Shown: positions 52,308 to 61,803, numbered from the stretch's first letter. The stretch: 64,000 bases of DNA from an uncultured Chryseobacterium sp. (GCA_913774355.1 CAJYGB010000006.1:186001-250000), one strand, 5' to 3'. The notes: generated from the sequence alone by a model not told the origin. Numbers and translations: made by a program.

Positions 52308-53954
52308 CTATTTTTTAATAAGTTTTTTCACAAAAATCCCTTTTCCGGTGTCTATTTTAACAACATACGTACCGGCCACAAGATCATTTACCGATGTTTT
52401 CAGAGTAGACGAATGTATCTTATTTTGTGCGGTTTTAACCAAACGACCTTGCAGATCAGATATTTCAATCGATTTTACATCATAGGTAGAGGTAATATAG
52501 ACCGTATCGAAAGCCGGATTAGGATAAATAGCAACGTTATTTTCGGCTATGCCTCTATCGCTGACCGACAACACAGAATTACTGCAGTTGCTGCTTATGG
52601 TAGCACCGGGCACTGCGCTCTGAAAATAGTCCACCTCACTGTATGGATCCGAAGGATCGAGAGGAAAATCATCGGCACAGATAAATGTTATATTGGGATT
52701 ATTCTGCAAATCCAGAAACTCATTTAAAATCCCGTTTTTTATCAGCAGCGTATGAATATCATTATTATACGCATACACTTTTAGCACCTGTGTTTTATTC
52801 AGATTCAATAAGGTCAGTAAATTATCATTACAGTAAATGGACTGACTTGGTGCGTTGCCTACAGGGTTAAGATCCTGATCATCCACAAAAGGCATAACCG
52901 GGCTTACAAATGAGGTCAGGACATTATAGCTTATGTTCAGATTATCAATCTGTGAGGTATCACTGATGTTTACGGCAGAAATATTATTATGGGAACAATT
53001 AAAATCCTGTGCTACAATTTTATTGATGTTCATCGACGTCAGATTATTGTAACTGCAGTCGAATGACTGTACGATCAGTGTGTTATTAATAGATAATGAT
53101 GAGAGTTGGTTGTGGCTACAGTCGAAATAAAGACTTGGCTGCAGGATCAGGCCCGCAGGAGCATTGGTTATTTTAGAGAGGGTCAGGCTGGCTGCATTTA
53201 TCGTGGTAAGATTATTATAACTGCAATTCAGGAAATTGGTAGTGAGGTTGCTGACCGTAAGGCTGGTCAGGTTATTATGACTGCAATCGACACCCCCTCT
53301 GAAAGTATAGGTATTGGCTGCGTAAAAGGCCTCTCCTGTTATATTTAAATTACTCAAGTCCAATGTGGTCAACTGATTGTTGCTACAGTTCAGGACATGA
53401 AGGTTTGAACAACCGTTCAGGATAAGTGTGGAGAGCTTGCTGTTAATGCAATCCAGATTATACAATGCACTGCAATTCTGTAAATTCAGATAAGAAAGTT
53501 TATTTTTATTGCTTAGATTGAGATCTTGCGGAATAGATGAATTATGCAGATCCAGATATTCGATATCGGCTCCGGTGTTTATTCCCATATTCAATGGGTT
53601 TGCCGAGGCATTCAGCCATTTAAGGGAAGCCAGTGCATTCACATAAGCGCTGTCTAAGTTATTCTGGCTGCAGTCTAAACTCTCAAGCTTATCAAAAGCC
53701 GTGATACCGGTTAAAGAAGCAATTGAGGAAGCACTTACGTTAAGACTTTTCACCTGCGAAGCTTCACTCTGCTGGATTTCTCCGTCACCATTGGCATCTA
53801 CGGCAAAATAATTCCCGGAAAGATTTTTGGCAACTGTATTGGATGGTGACGATGACAGAATTTTCGACTTCAGATGGGCATCCGGAATATTTACCAGTTG
53901 TGCGCTGACTACCTGGATCATGAAGATCAGGATGATTAAATAATTTTTTTTCAT
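52308..53954 (-). CDS. Secreted leucine-rich-repeat protein with EF-hand-like loop and T9SS domain
   Basis: 548 residues from the ATG at 53954 (a frame from 53987 adds an unlikely leader). Signal peptide (about 1-18), an N-terminal helix, a calcium-loop-like DANGDGEI at about 53-60, then a run of short repeats of about 20-22 residues of the form LDCSxNxLTxL (DCSQNNL, NCSNNQL, DCSHNNL, NCSYNNL, DCSHNQL, DCSYNNL, NCSHNNI), and a C-terminal sorting domain (about 465-548, AIYPNPAFD). Internalin-style LRR surface protein, likely a binding or adhesion function. Confidence 0.85.
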   Translation of the reverse strand: MKKNYLIILIFMIQVVSAQLVNIPDAHLKSKILSSSPSNTVAKNLSGNYFAVDANGDGEIQQSEASQVKSLNVSASSIASLTGITAFDKLESLDCSQNNLDSAYVNALASLKWLNASANPLNMGINTGADIEYLDLHNSSIPQDLNLSNKNKLSYLNLQNCSALYNLDCINSKLSTLILNGCSNLHVLNCSNNQLTTLDLSNLNITGEAFYAANTYTFRGGVDCSHNNLTSLTVSNLTTNFLNCSYNNLTTINAASLTLSKITNAPAGLILQPSLYFDCSHNQLSSLSINNTLIVQSFDCSYNNLTSMNINKIVAQDFNCSHNNISAVNISDTSQIDNLNISYNVLTSFVSPVMPFVDDQDLNPVGNAPSQSIYCNDNLLTLLNLNKTQVLKVYAYNNDIHTLLIKNGILNEFLDLQNNPNITFICADDFPLDPSDPYSEVDYFQSAVPGATISSNCSNSVLSVSDRGIAENNVAIYPNPAFDTVYITSTYDVKSIEISDLQGRLVKTAQNKIHSSTLKTSVNDLVAGTYVVKIDTGKGIFVKKLIKK

Positions 53955-54248
53955 AAAATATGTATTTTTAAATAAAATGCTTACCATAAATATGGCATCG
54001 GCTACCGGAAAAATGATGACCGGTCACCCAGCAAATAATTCTGGTACAAAATTACTCATGTAAGGTTGAATAAGGGGTATCACTTTTATAGAATAATTCC
54101 ACCTGGTATTGTAGAATATTTTCTACAATTAACGGCCAATTTCACGTCGTAATGCCTGTAAACAGATGTTAATACGGAGGGATAAAACCGCCGATATGAA
54201 AAAATGAATCTACCTCACAACTAAAAAATGAACAACACTTTTTATTTA
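53955..54248. other. Non-coding spacer with 9-bp palindrome
   Basis: No gene in about 290 bp. A perfect inverted repeat ATTGTAGAA-TATT-TTCTACAAT is at 54108-54129; symmetric with a small loop, it could be an operator or hairpin for the LRR gene, but nothing links it to a known regulator. Confidence 0.35.
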
Positions 54249-55157
54249 TTAAAGATATTTTAAAATCCAGTTCAAACATTCCTCCGGATCCATAATGCTC
54301 CATGAATGGGGATGTCTGAAGCCTTCCGGTCTCACTCCCCGGTCATTGACGATAATCAGCTCTGCATTTTTGTGGCCTTTTAATTTTAATAAATTCATCA
54401 TTGCGGTAATACTCACGGCATTGGTGTCATAAAGATCCCTTCCCCGGTTATTCATTTGCCACATGATGCCAGGTTCCGTGTAGATAAGGACCGGAATAGT
54501 CATCAGGTATATCGCATTTCCACCTTCTTTATCACTGTACAAAAACATCGATTCCCTGAGGTAATTTTCCCGGTTCCGGTCTGGATAGCCAATGGCCGCA
54601 ACCATTTCTTTTATCAAATTTTCAGCTTCATTAACAGCAACTTCAGAATAGTTCCTGTCAATATCCCGGTTCAGCTGGTAATACATTTTTTCATAATCAA
54701 GCGGCGGGTCCAGGGCAAAAATGGCCTTCGGGGTAAAATAAGACTGTTTATCCCTCACCGACATTTCAGCATACTTAACAGCCAGCATTCCTCCGTAGGA
54801 TAAACCTCCGATTACAATTTGATCTTTGGATATCTTGTATTTTTCCACCATATCTTTTGCAATGCGGTCCAGGAATTTCCGCTCGGTTTCCATTTTGAAA
54901 TCACCGTCTTCAAAACCGGGAAAAACAACAAGTAGATTTTTCGCAACAGCAAGTTCATCCAGGTAAATCTGATTCATCACCTTTTCCGGCGTTTCCCCGC
55001 CGCCCGGCAAAACCATGATCAGGCCGGCAGGCTTTCCTTCCGGCACTATTTTATAATAAAAATTCTGAGTGTCCTTAAAAGTAACCTTTTCGGGTTCCTG
55101 ACTAAAAATCCTGATGGATAAGGTAAGAAAGAGAAAAATAAAAAATTTAATAGTCAT
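54249..55157 (-). CDS. Secreted alpha/beta-hydrolase (esterase-like)
   Basis: 302 residues from ATG 55157; signal peptide about 1-19 (MTIKFFIFLFLTLSIRIFSQ). The nucleophile elbow GLSYGG (G-x-S-x-G) lies in the middle, with an oxyanion-type GLIMVLPGGGETP ahead. A late His is in RHPHSWS. The fold fits putative esterase or polyhydroxybutyrate-depolymerase-like enzymes. No T9SS domain, so it is probably periplasmic. Substrate unknown. ATG at 55178 would put seven residues before the signal peptide and is less likely. Confidence 0.75.
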   Translation of the reverse strand: MTIKFFIFLFLTLSIRIFSQEPEKVTFKDTQNFYYKIVPEGKPAGLIMVLPGGGETPEKVMNQIYLDELAVAKNLLVVFPGFEDGDFKMETERKFLDRIAKDMVEKYKISKDQIVIGGLSYGGMLAVKYAEMSVRDKQSYFTPKAIFALDPPLDYEKMYYQLNRDIDRNYSEVAVNEAENLIKEMVAAIGYPDRNRENYLRESMFLYSDKEGGNAIYLMTIPVLIYTEPGIMWQMNNRGRDLYDTNAVSITAMMNLLKLKGHKNAELIIVNDRGVRPEGFRHPHSWSIMDPEECLNWILKYL

Positions 55158-55181
55158 TGGTTGTGGTTTGAAATCCATCTA

Positions 55182-55216
55182 TAGAAAAACTGCCCATGAC
55201 ATGAGCAGTTTTTCTA
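55182..55216 (-). terminator. Terminator of ppc
   Basis: TAGAAAAACTGC and GCAGTTTTTCTA form a 12-bp stem with an inner CATG/CATG; its minus-strand T-run lies after the ppc stop (55241), between ppc and the hydrolase gene. Confidence 0.7.
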
Positions 55217-55240
55217 TAAAATTGAGTGGGTATTAATTAT

Positions 55241-57775
55241 TTAAGCTGAATTCCTGCTGGCATTAATATTTCCGAACAGTGAACGCGTTACCAGCTTTTT
55301 ATAGGCTTCTATATTGCCTTCTCCTTTCTGAATTTTCATCAGGGCGTACTGCTGAATACTCAGGAGCGGTAAAACGATTCTTTCACGGATTTTCACAGAT
55401 TTACGTGACAGCGGGTCTTCCTGCTGCAGCATGTTAAAACCGGTGAGTTCCAGCATGATGTTTTTGGAAAGATTGTATTCGTCAAACAGGATATTCCAGA
55501 AAGCACCGAATTTCGGATTGTTTTTAATGTAATAGGTTAACGGGAAATAGGTTTTGTTCATGCTCATCATGGAATTTAGCACCAGTGTTTTAAAGAAATC
55601 GGATCCTTTGTACAGTTCCCTTACTTCTTCAAACCTTCCCTGTTCTTTCAGTTGCTTCATGGCAAATCCGAAACCGAAAAACCCGGGAACGTTCTGCTTC
55701 AGCTGTGCCCACGATCCCACAAAAGGAATCGCCCGCAGGTCTTCAAACTTCAATTCGTTTCCGGCACCTCTCTTCGACGGACGGCTGCCAATATTGGTTT
55801 TTCCGTAATATTCCAGCGTACTCATTTCCTGGAGATATGGCACAAACATGGGATGCGCCTTCAGATCCGAATATTTTTGATAGCTGATTTCCGCAAGTTC
55901 GGCAATAAGCGCCCTTTCTTTTTCCGAAAGTTCTTTTTTTGAATTTTTTAAAACATCGTTTTCCACGCCGGCCGTCAGCAGCTGCTCGAAGTTGTATCTG
56001 GCCTGCTCTTTATTTCCGAAAATGCTGGTGATCGTCTGCCCCTGGATTGTCAGTTCAATCTTATTATTGGCAATGGTTTTTCCCTGGGAAGCGTAGAAAT
56101 CGTGGGTTTTTCCGCCGCCTCTTGCCGGCGGGCCGCCTCTTCCGTCAAAAAATACGACTTTGATCCCTTTCTCTTCGGAAAGCCGGGTTAAGACTTCTTT
56201 AGCCTTATAAATCTCCCAGTTGGCTTTCAGGTAACCGCCGTCTTTGGTTCCGTCTGAGAACCCAAGCATAATCGTCTGCTGGTTTCCTCTTCTTTCCAGG
56301 TGTTGCTGATATACCGGATTTTGGTAAAGCTGCTGCATGACATTTTCAGCATTGGCAAGGCCTTCCATCGTCTCAAACAACGGAACAATATCCATGTTGA
56401 TCTCTTCTTCCTTATACCCGCAGATTTTGAAAAACGCATAAACATTCATCACATCTTTCACCGCATCGGAATTGGAAATGATATAACGGTTCATTCCCCG
56501 CAAACCGTTTTTCTCCTGGATTTCGGAAATCTGTGATACTGTAAGCAACGTGTCTCTTACGATATCCTCGAAATCACCGGTATTTATTTTATCTTTTGCT
56601 TCAATTAAAGCATTGAACTTTTCTTCATAAGAAGCCTCCATTTTCCCGGATATTTTTGCAAATACCTCATCAATCACTTTCTGGTGGATCCGGCTGTCCT
56701 GGCGGACATCCAGCGTGGCAAAATGGGTCCCGAAAATCTTCACCCGGTCCCTGAAGTTCACCAGCACGTCCAGAAACAGGGAATCGTGTTGTTCAACCAG
56801 AATTTTTTCCGCTTCGTCCAGTCTTTTCAGGATATCTTCGGCCTCAATTTTTTCATTCCTGAAAATCGCGGTGTAGAGTTCGGCGCTCAATTGTCCCAAA
56901 ACTTCCGACACACCTCTGAAACTAAGTCTTCTCCTGACGGATTTCAGGTGGTTGTAATACGCTTTTAAAATGGCAGTCCGCAGTTCTTCCGCTACTCTTT
57001 TAGTCACGTCTGCCGTTACGAACGGATTTCCGTCGCGGTCTCCGCCCGGCCAGAATCCCAGCTGAATCAGGTCTTCGTGCAGATGAAAATGACCGTTTCC
57101 GAAAGTCGATTTGATCTTGGTAAAAAGTTCGCCGATTGAGTCGTAATACACATATCTCAGGTAATAAATAATACTCAACGCCTCATCGATCGGGGTCGGT
57201 TTTTCTTTGTTGACGAAAGGCGTTTTGCCCAACTGCTGCAACAGCATATCGATATTGGTAATGGAGTCCGTGGTGATCGCGTTTCTCAGATCGTGCAGGA
57301 TCCGTTGTACCGAATTCGGGTAAAACTGGGTCGGGTGCGCGGTAAATACGATCTTCACAGCAAAATCCTTCAGTTTTTCACGAATCTGTTCAAGCTTATG
57401 ATCCTGGTAAGAACGTTCGTACATATTCGTTACCGTCCCGGTATCGCTTTCCGAGTGAAGGTTCGGGAAGGCCGCATCTTCTATACTATCGAACAAAACC
57501 ACCTGCCGTTCAATATACTGGATGATCTTGAAAAGCAGTTCGAGCTTCTGCTCTTCGGTCTGCAGATCGGTATGGTTTTTAAAGAATTCCTCGACGATTT
57601 CTTCCGGGGTTTTTCCGGCTTCATAGCCTGTTTTGCTTTCTTCACAAAGAAACGGAAGCAGCATCCCGATGTTCGTCATTTTATCATAAGGCAGGCTCAT
57701 AAACAATGAATTGTAGATCTGGAACTTATTTTCCACGATCTGCCTGAATTTTTCTGCGCGTTGGTCGTGTCTCAT
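55241..57775 (-). CDS. ppc: Phosphoenolpyruvate carboxylase, divergent Bacteroidetes type
   Basis: 844 residues. Carboxylates PEP to oxaloacetate to refill the TCA cycle. Signatures are recognisable but altered: FTAHPTQ with catalytic His147 (usually TAHPTE), FWPGGDRDGNP (about 253), GFSDGTKDGGYL (usual GYSDSNKDAGYL) and the glycine loop GRGGPPARGGG (usual GRGGxxGRGGxP). The C-terminus is RNSA instead of QNTG; the Asn that binds the inhibitor aspartate in E. coli Ppc is kept. It is somewhat shorter than the about 880-residue proteobacterial enzyme. Monocistronic. Confidence 0.88.
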   Translation of the reverse strand: MRHDQRAEKFRQIVENKFQIYNSLFMSLPYDKMTNIGMLLPFLCEESKTGYEAGKTPEEIVEEFFKNHTDLQTEEQKLELLFKIIQYIERQVVLFDSIEDAAFPNLHSESDTGTVTNMYERSYQDHKLEQIREKLKDFAVKIVFTAHPTQFYPNSVQRILHDLRNAITTDSITNIDMLLQQLGKTPFVNKEKPTPIDEALSIIYYLRYVYYDSIGELFTKIKSTFGNGHFHLHEDLIQLGFWPGGDRDGNPFVTADVTKRVAEELRTAILKAYYNHLKSVRRRLSFRGVSEVLGQLSAELYTAIFRNEKIEAEDILKRLDEAEKILVEQHDSLFLDVLVNFRDRVKIFGTHFATLDVRQDSRIHQKVIDEVFAKISGKMEASYEEKFNALIEAKDKINTGDFEDIVRDTLLTVSQISEIQEKNGLRGMNRYIISNSDAVKDVMNVYAFFKICGYKEEEINMDIVPLFETMEGLANAENVMQQLYQNPVYQQHLERRGNQQTIMLGFSDGTKDGGYLKANWEIYKAKEVLTRLSEEKGIKVVFFDGRGGPPARGGGKTHDFYASQGKTIANNKIELTIQGQTITSIFGNKEQARYNFEQLLTAGVENDVLKNSKKELSEKERALIAELAEISYQKYSDLKAHPMFVPYLQEMSTLEYYGKTNIGSRPSKRGAGNELKFEDLRAIPFVGSWAQLKQNVPGFFGFGFAMKQLKEQGRFEEVRELYKGSDFFKTLVLNSMMSMNKTYFPLTYYIKNNPKFGAFWNILFDEYNLSKNIMLELTGFNMLQQEDPLSRKSVKIRERIVLPLLSIQQYALMKIQKGEGNIEAYKKLVTRSLFGNINASRNSA

Positions 57776-57934
57776 GATAACAAATGTAGGGGATTTTGGT
57801 TTTAATTCAAATGGAATTCGATCAATTAATTTTAAAAATTAAATCGTTTTGTCTGAATATATCAAAACTTGTTATCTATAAATTAATCATAGAAATTAGT
57901 TTTAAATCATATATTCGCAAAAAATTAATTACAA

Positions 57935-58603
57935 ATGAAATTCGGAATCATCTTCTACTCAATACTAGGAATTTTAGCATTAATCATCGGAGTATATCTG
58001 CTTCAATATCTTTTATTCCTTTCCGTTATATTTTTTATCGGCACGTTCATCAACGGCGTTTTTATTTACCAAGAATATCAGATACACAAAAGCGATAAAA
58101 TTGAATATAATGAACATACGCTTACTGATGAAGTAATCATTAAATATTCGCTGCCGGGCAGGATTATCGCCATTGCAACATACAGTATCTTTCTAATTCT
58201 CGGCATCTTTTTTATATGCTGCATACGTCCAAAATTCAATTTTATAACCGTGCTTATCTTGGTATTATTAACGGCTTTTATAGTATATTTTATCATTAAA
58301 ATAATTTCAGAAATCAAAAAAACATCAGCCGTCATTATTTCTATTGATGGAAAAGGGATTCAGGTAAAAGAACATGCAAGATATTTGTGGAATGACATCC
58401 AACTCGAAAAAATCACAGTTAAACGTCTGGTGAACCGGGAATCAAAATACGATTACAGACCGGAAATGAATTATCTTTACTTTTTTCATAAAGGTGAAAA
58501 AATAGAAATCAATATCGACGATTTCGATATGACGGATTATCAGCTTTCACAGGTTTTGAAGATATTCAGAAGCAGGTTTAGTCAATCAATTAATTTAAAA
58601 TGA
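57935..58603 (+). CDS. Membrane protein of unknown function, first of a coupled pair
   Basis: 222 residues with two to four hydrophobic helices (about 2-45 and 80-115) and a soluble C-terminal domain with alternating charged strands (RPEMNYLYFF, KIEINIDDFDM). I do not recognise a family; the pattern resembles small membrane proteins carrying a PH-like fold. It ends in an ATGA overlap with the next gene, so both are translated together. Confidence 0.7.
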   Translation: MKFGIIFYSILGILALIIGVYLLQYLLFLSVIFFIGTFINGVFIYQEYQIHKSDKIEYNEHTLTDEVIIKYSLPGRIIAIATYSIFLILGIFFICCIRPKFNFITVLILVLLTAFIVYFIIKIISEIKKTSAVIISIDGKGIQVKEHARYLWNDIQLEKITVKRLVNRESKYDYRPEMNYLYFFHKGEKIEINIDDFDMTDYQLSQVLKIFRSRFSQSINLK

Positions 58604-59076
58604 AAATAAAATTTAAGAATCCTGTCATCAGTGCCTTTCTATTTGTCCTAAGCTTCTTTTGCCTCGCTCTGCCTTTTCTTTTTTATCATGCAACTTCTTT
58701 TTTGAAAAATGGGGAATATTTATGGTTTTTATATTTTAATGGTGTTTTTATTTTCACCATTGTCTTTATGTTTACCAGAAATTACTTCGAATTGGTACGG
58801 GCTGAAATTAATGATCAAAACCTTATCTATTACAATTTTATATTCATCCAGTCCTCTATTCGGATATCAAAAATTAAAGGTTATAAAATAGGTATAAGTG
58901 ATGACGGAAAAAACTTTATAAGCATTTACGATCAGGATAACAAAAAACTTTTTGTTTTGAAAGAAAATTATTATTCCAATATACCGGAGTTTACAGAAAA
59001 TATGAAAATTGAAAACATCGGAATAGATTTTACAGCCTTTCAACGAATTATTTTAAGACTTAAAGGGAAAAAATAA
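58600..59076 (+). CDS. Membrane protein of unknown function, second of a coupled pair
   Basis: 158 residues: two N-terminal hydrophobic helices (about 10-29 and 36-60) and a soluble part (SDDGKNFISIYDQDNKKLFVL) of similar style to its upstream partner. The start overlaps the previous stop by four bases (ATGA). Not recognised. As a pair of short tandem membrane proteins with similar architecture, they could be duplicated units or, less likely, immunity-type proteins; no toxin gene is near. Confidence 0.65.
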   Translation: MKIKFKNPVISAFLFVLSFFCLALPFLFYHATSFLKNGEYLWFLYFNGVFIFTIVFMFTRNYFELVRAEINDQNLIYYNFIFIQSSIRISKIKGYKIGISDDGKNFISIYDQDNKKLFVLKENYYSNIPEFTENMKIENIGIDFTAFQRIILRLKGKK

Positions 59077-59140
59077 AGATAATAAAAATTCATTTTTTAC
59101 ATTTAATAAGTAATTTTACAAATCACACAAAATCAATCCC

Positions 59141-59545
59141 ATGAAAAAACTTTTCCTTTTCCTCATCATAACCTTCCTTTTCACTGCCTGCGGGGAAGAC
59201 TGCTACAACGCGCCGCAGCCGATCGCTTTTAAGTTGGTGAATACCAACGGAGAAAACCTGATTACTAACGGGACATTGACGAACTATTCCGTGAAGGAGG
59301 AAAACCAGAAGACCATCCAGCTCACCAAAACCGATGAGAACCTGCTGATCCTGGAAAATGTAGGGGCTTACAACGGTACAAAAAACTATACCTTTTCTTC
59401 CAATGTTAAAAACTTTACCTTTACAATACAGTCGTCGGAGTTTAAAGGCGGATGCGACGGATATCAGATCAACAAGCTTACTTTTACTGGCGTAGGAATT
59501 GATGTGAAAGATGAGAACGGCTATTACAAAATTATATTTCAGTAA
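59141..59545 (+). CDS. Hypothetical lipoprotein
   Basis: 134 residues with a lipobox FTAC (Cys about 17) right after a hydrophobic signal. The mature part is small, beta-rich, with Cys residues (GEDCYN and GGCDGYQ) that could form a disulfide. No known family. It lies 64 bp after the coupled membrane pair. Confidence 0.7.
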   Translation: MKKLFLFLIITFLFTACGEDCYNAPQPIAFKLVNTNGENLITNGTLTNYSVKEENQKTIQLTKTDENLLILENVGAYNGTKNYTFSSNVKNFTFTIQSSEFKGGCDGYQINKLTFTGVGIDVKDENGYYKIIFQ

Positions 59546-59578
59546 GTTTTAGCTGTCATTATTTACAAGAATTTGAGA

Positions 59579-60154
59579 ATGAAAACAATATTTCCGGCTT
59601 TGTGGTTTTTATCAGGTGTATTATGGGGACAGAAAAATATCCCTGCCGATTTCAAAAGAATCCCGGAAATTTTAGACAATACCGAACTCCTTTATCCTTT
59701 TGTTGTTCCGGATAAAAAATATGGCTACTGGTCGGTGCTCCGCAACAATCCTGATCCCGATAAAGCCATTATCTACGAAAGCCAGATGCCGGACCATATG
59801 ACGTTAAATGATCCCGCACCGGAAAAGGGCTTTTTCCAGAAATGCCTCGGCGAAGATTGTTTCTCTTATCTTTTAGCCTGTGAAAATGGCAGATCCAAGT
59901 ACTTTTCAGACGAACAGCAGCTCCGGAATTTTATCGGGTTTGTCGATAATCTCCCTGAAGCTATTTTACTTTCCAACACCTACGGCTATATGGTAGATAC
60001 CGGCAACCCGAAGGGCAGCTCTTACAAAATGGAAGACCAACATATTTTGCTGTATCTGGTAAAACCGAAAAACGACCTGCCAATAAAAGAACCTTTCCTC
60101 ATTAAGATCTATCGGAAGACCGGAAAACTGGAAGCGAAGAAGATCGGGAGATGA
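59579..60154 (+). CDS. Hypothetical secreted protein
   Basis: 191 residues from the ATG at 59579 (a TTG two codons earlier opens the longer frame). Signal peptide about 1-17 (ALWFLSGVLWGQ). The mature protein has mixed alpha/beta pattern (YPFVVPDKKYGYW, YLVKPKNDLPIKEPFLIKIY). No family recognised and no T9SS domain. It follows the lipoprotein by 33 bp and may share its transcript. Confidence 0.65.
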   Translation: MKTIFPALWFLSGVLWGQKNIPADFKRIPEILDNTELLYPFVVPDKKYGYWSVLRNNPDPDKAIIYESQMPDHMTLNDPAPEKGFFQKCLGEDCFSYLLACENGRSKYFSDEQQLRNFIGFVDNLPEAILLSNTYGYMVDTGNPKGSSYKMEDQHILLYLVKPKNDLPIKEPFLIKIYRKTGKLEAKKIGR

Positions 60155-60462
60155 TTTTAGGATGGAAGAGGAAAGCTGGATGCTGGATGTTTTTCCGGTC
60201 AATATTATGCCTAAAAGGCTATATCAACCTCAAGAAAACCATTATCAAACTCAAATAAGGTGTTAGAAAAATGAAGAGCTTTGGCTTAAGCCTGCATTCA
60301 CAACTTTCACCTGCTAACTTCCAGCACGCCGCACCCAGCTTCCAGCCTCCAGCAATATTTCCAATAGTTTTCATAAAATGGAATCATTAGAATTTTAGAA
60401 CTTCTTTAACTGAATTTTCTTTAGACAATGCGTAAATTTGGGCTACATTAAATTTAAGAACA
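60155..60462. repeat. Intergenic region with GGAAG-type repeats
   Basis: About 308 bp without gene. Contains GGATGGAAGAGGAAAGCTGGATGC (about 60161-60184) and the opposite-strand CTAACTTCCAGCACGCCGCACCCAGCTTCCAGCCTCCAGC (60314-60353), imperfect partners of the same repeat family as the pair at 61629-61719. The -7 box of the alcohol dehydrogenase gene lies at 60433-60440. Confidence 0.5.
60433..60440 (+). promoter_or_regulatory. -7 promoter element of the alcohol dehydrogenase gene
   Basis: TAAATTTG exactly fits TAnnTTTG, 22 bp before the ATG at 60463. Confidence 0.5.
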
Positions 60463-61626
60463 ATGCTTAATTTCGAGTTTAAAAATCCAACCAAAATACT
60501 TTTCGGAAGAGGGGAAATTGCTAAAATTTCCAAAGAGGTTCCTGAAGATGCCAACGTTTTAATGATTTATGGCGGCGGAAGCATCAAAAACAACGGTGTT
60601 TACGATCAGGTAAAAGAGGCTTTGAAAGACCATCAGGTGTACGAATTCGGCGGAGTACCGGCAAATCCGGAATACGAAGTTTTAATTGACGCCCTGAATC
60701 TTATCAAAGAAAAAAATATTACTTTCCTTCTTTCGGTAGGCGGCGGTTCCGTGATCGACGGGACAAAATTCCTTTCGGCAGCGGCAAACTATGAGGGTGA
60801 ACCGTGGGAAATCCTGACCAAGCCCGTAAGGACTTTTGAAGGGGAAGGACTTCCTTTTGGAACCGTTCTGACGCTTCCGGCCACAGGTTCCGAAATGAAC
60901 TCCGGATACGTAATTTCCAGAAGGGAAACCAACGAAAAATTGTCGACAGGAGGCCCGGGACTTTTCCCGCAGTTTTCGGTGCTGGATCCGGAAGTTGTAA
61001 GGTCAATTCCGCCGAGACAGATCGTCAATGGATTAACGGATGCTTATACCCACGTCCTGGAACAATATATGACGGCTCCTTCGTCAGCAGATTTACAGGA
61101 AAGAATTGCGGAAAGTATCCTGATCAGCCTACAGGAAACCGCCCCGAAAGTACTGGCCGATGATTTCGATTACGATGCCGCCGGAAATTTTATGTGGTGC
61201 TGTACGATGGCCCTTAACGGACTGATCCAGAAAGGCGTGATCACCGACTGGGCCGTGCATGCAATGGGCCACGAGCTGACGGCTTACTTCGGGATCGATC
61301 ACGCAAGAACCCTCGCAATTATTGCACCTTCCCACTACCGATATAATTTCGAATCTAAGAAAGGAAAACTGGCCCAATACGCAGAAAGGGTTTGGGGAAT
61401 TAAAGACGGAACAACGGAAGAAAAAGCGGAAGCCGGTATCAGAAAGCTGGAAGAATTTTTTCATAGTCTGAATATCCAGACCAGACTTTCGGAATATACG
61501 GAAGAGTACAATGGTACCGCAGAACGCGTAGAAAAAGCATTTACCGAAAGAAACTGGCTCGGCCTTGGAGAATATAAGAAGCTGACCCCTCAGGATGCTT
61601 ATAAGATTGTGGAGATGAGTTATTAG
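60463..61626 (+). CDS. Iron-containing alcohol dehydrogenase/aldehyde reductase (YqhD-like)
   Basis: 387 residues of the group III (metal-dependent) alcohol dehydrogenases. Nucleotide-binding GGGSVIDGTK (about 93-102), PATGSEMN (about 139-146), and the metal ligands Asp193, His197, His266 and His280, which match the spacing in E. coli YqhD (194, 198, 267, 281). YqhD is an NADPH-dependent reductase of short aldehydes produced in lipid peroxidation; the same role is likely but substrate and cofactor are inferred. Confidence 0.9.
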   Translation: MLNFEFKNPTKILFGRGEIAKISKEVPEDANVLMIYGGGSIKNNGVYDQVKEALKDHQVYEFGGVPANPEYEVLIDALNLIKEKNITFLLSVGGGSVIDGTKFLSAAANYEGEPWEILTKPVRTFEGEGLPFGTVLTLPATGSEMNSGYVISRRETNEKLSTGGPGLFPQFSVLDPEVVRSIPPRQIVNGLTDAYTHVLEQYMTAPSSADLQERIAESILISLQETAPKVLADDFDYDAAGNFMWCCTMALNGLIQKGVITDWAVHAMGHELTAYFGIDHARTLAIIAPSHYRYNFESKKGKLAQYAERVWGIKDGTTEEKAEAGIRKLEEFFHSLNIQTRLSEYTEEYNGTAERVEKAFTERNWLGLGEYKKLTPQDAYKIVEMSY

Positions 61627-61628
61627 AA

Positions 61629-61719
61629 GGTTGGAAGCGGGGTGCCGGGTGCGGGAAGTTTGAGTAAGGATAAAAATTCCGGTAATGAACTTCCGGTATC
61701 CGGCACCCTGCTTCCAACC
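61629..61719. repeat. 32-bp imperfect inverted repeat (GGAAG-type family)
   Basis: GGTTGGAAGCGGGGTGCC... (61629-61660) and ...GGCACCCTGCTTCCAACC (61688-61719) pair at 28 of 32 positions around a 27-bp loop, right after the alcohol dehydrogenase stop. GC-rich compared with surrounding DNA. Confidence 0.7.
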
Positions 61720-61803
61720 AATTTACCTTTTCTGCAAACATTCGTTTAAAAAACATGGATTTCATTATATATATTTCAAATTTATTTATATTTTAGCATA
61801 TTG

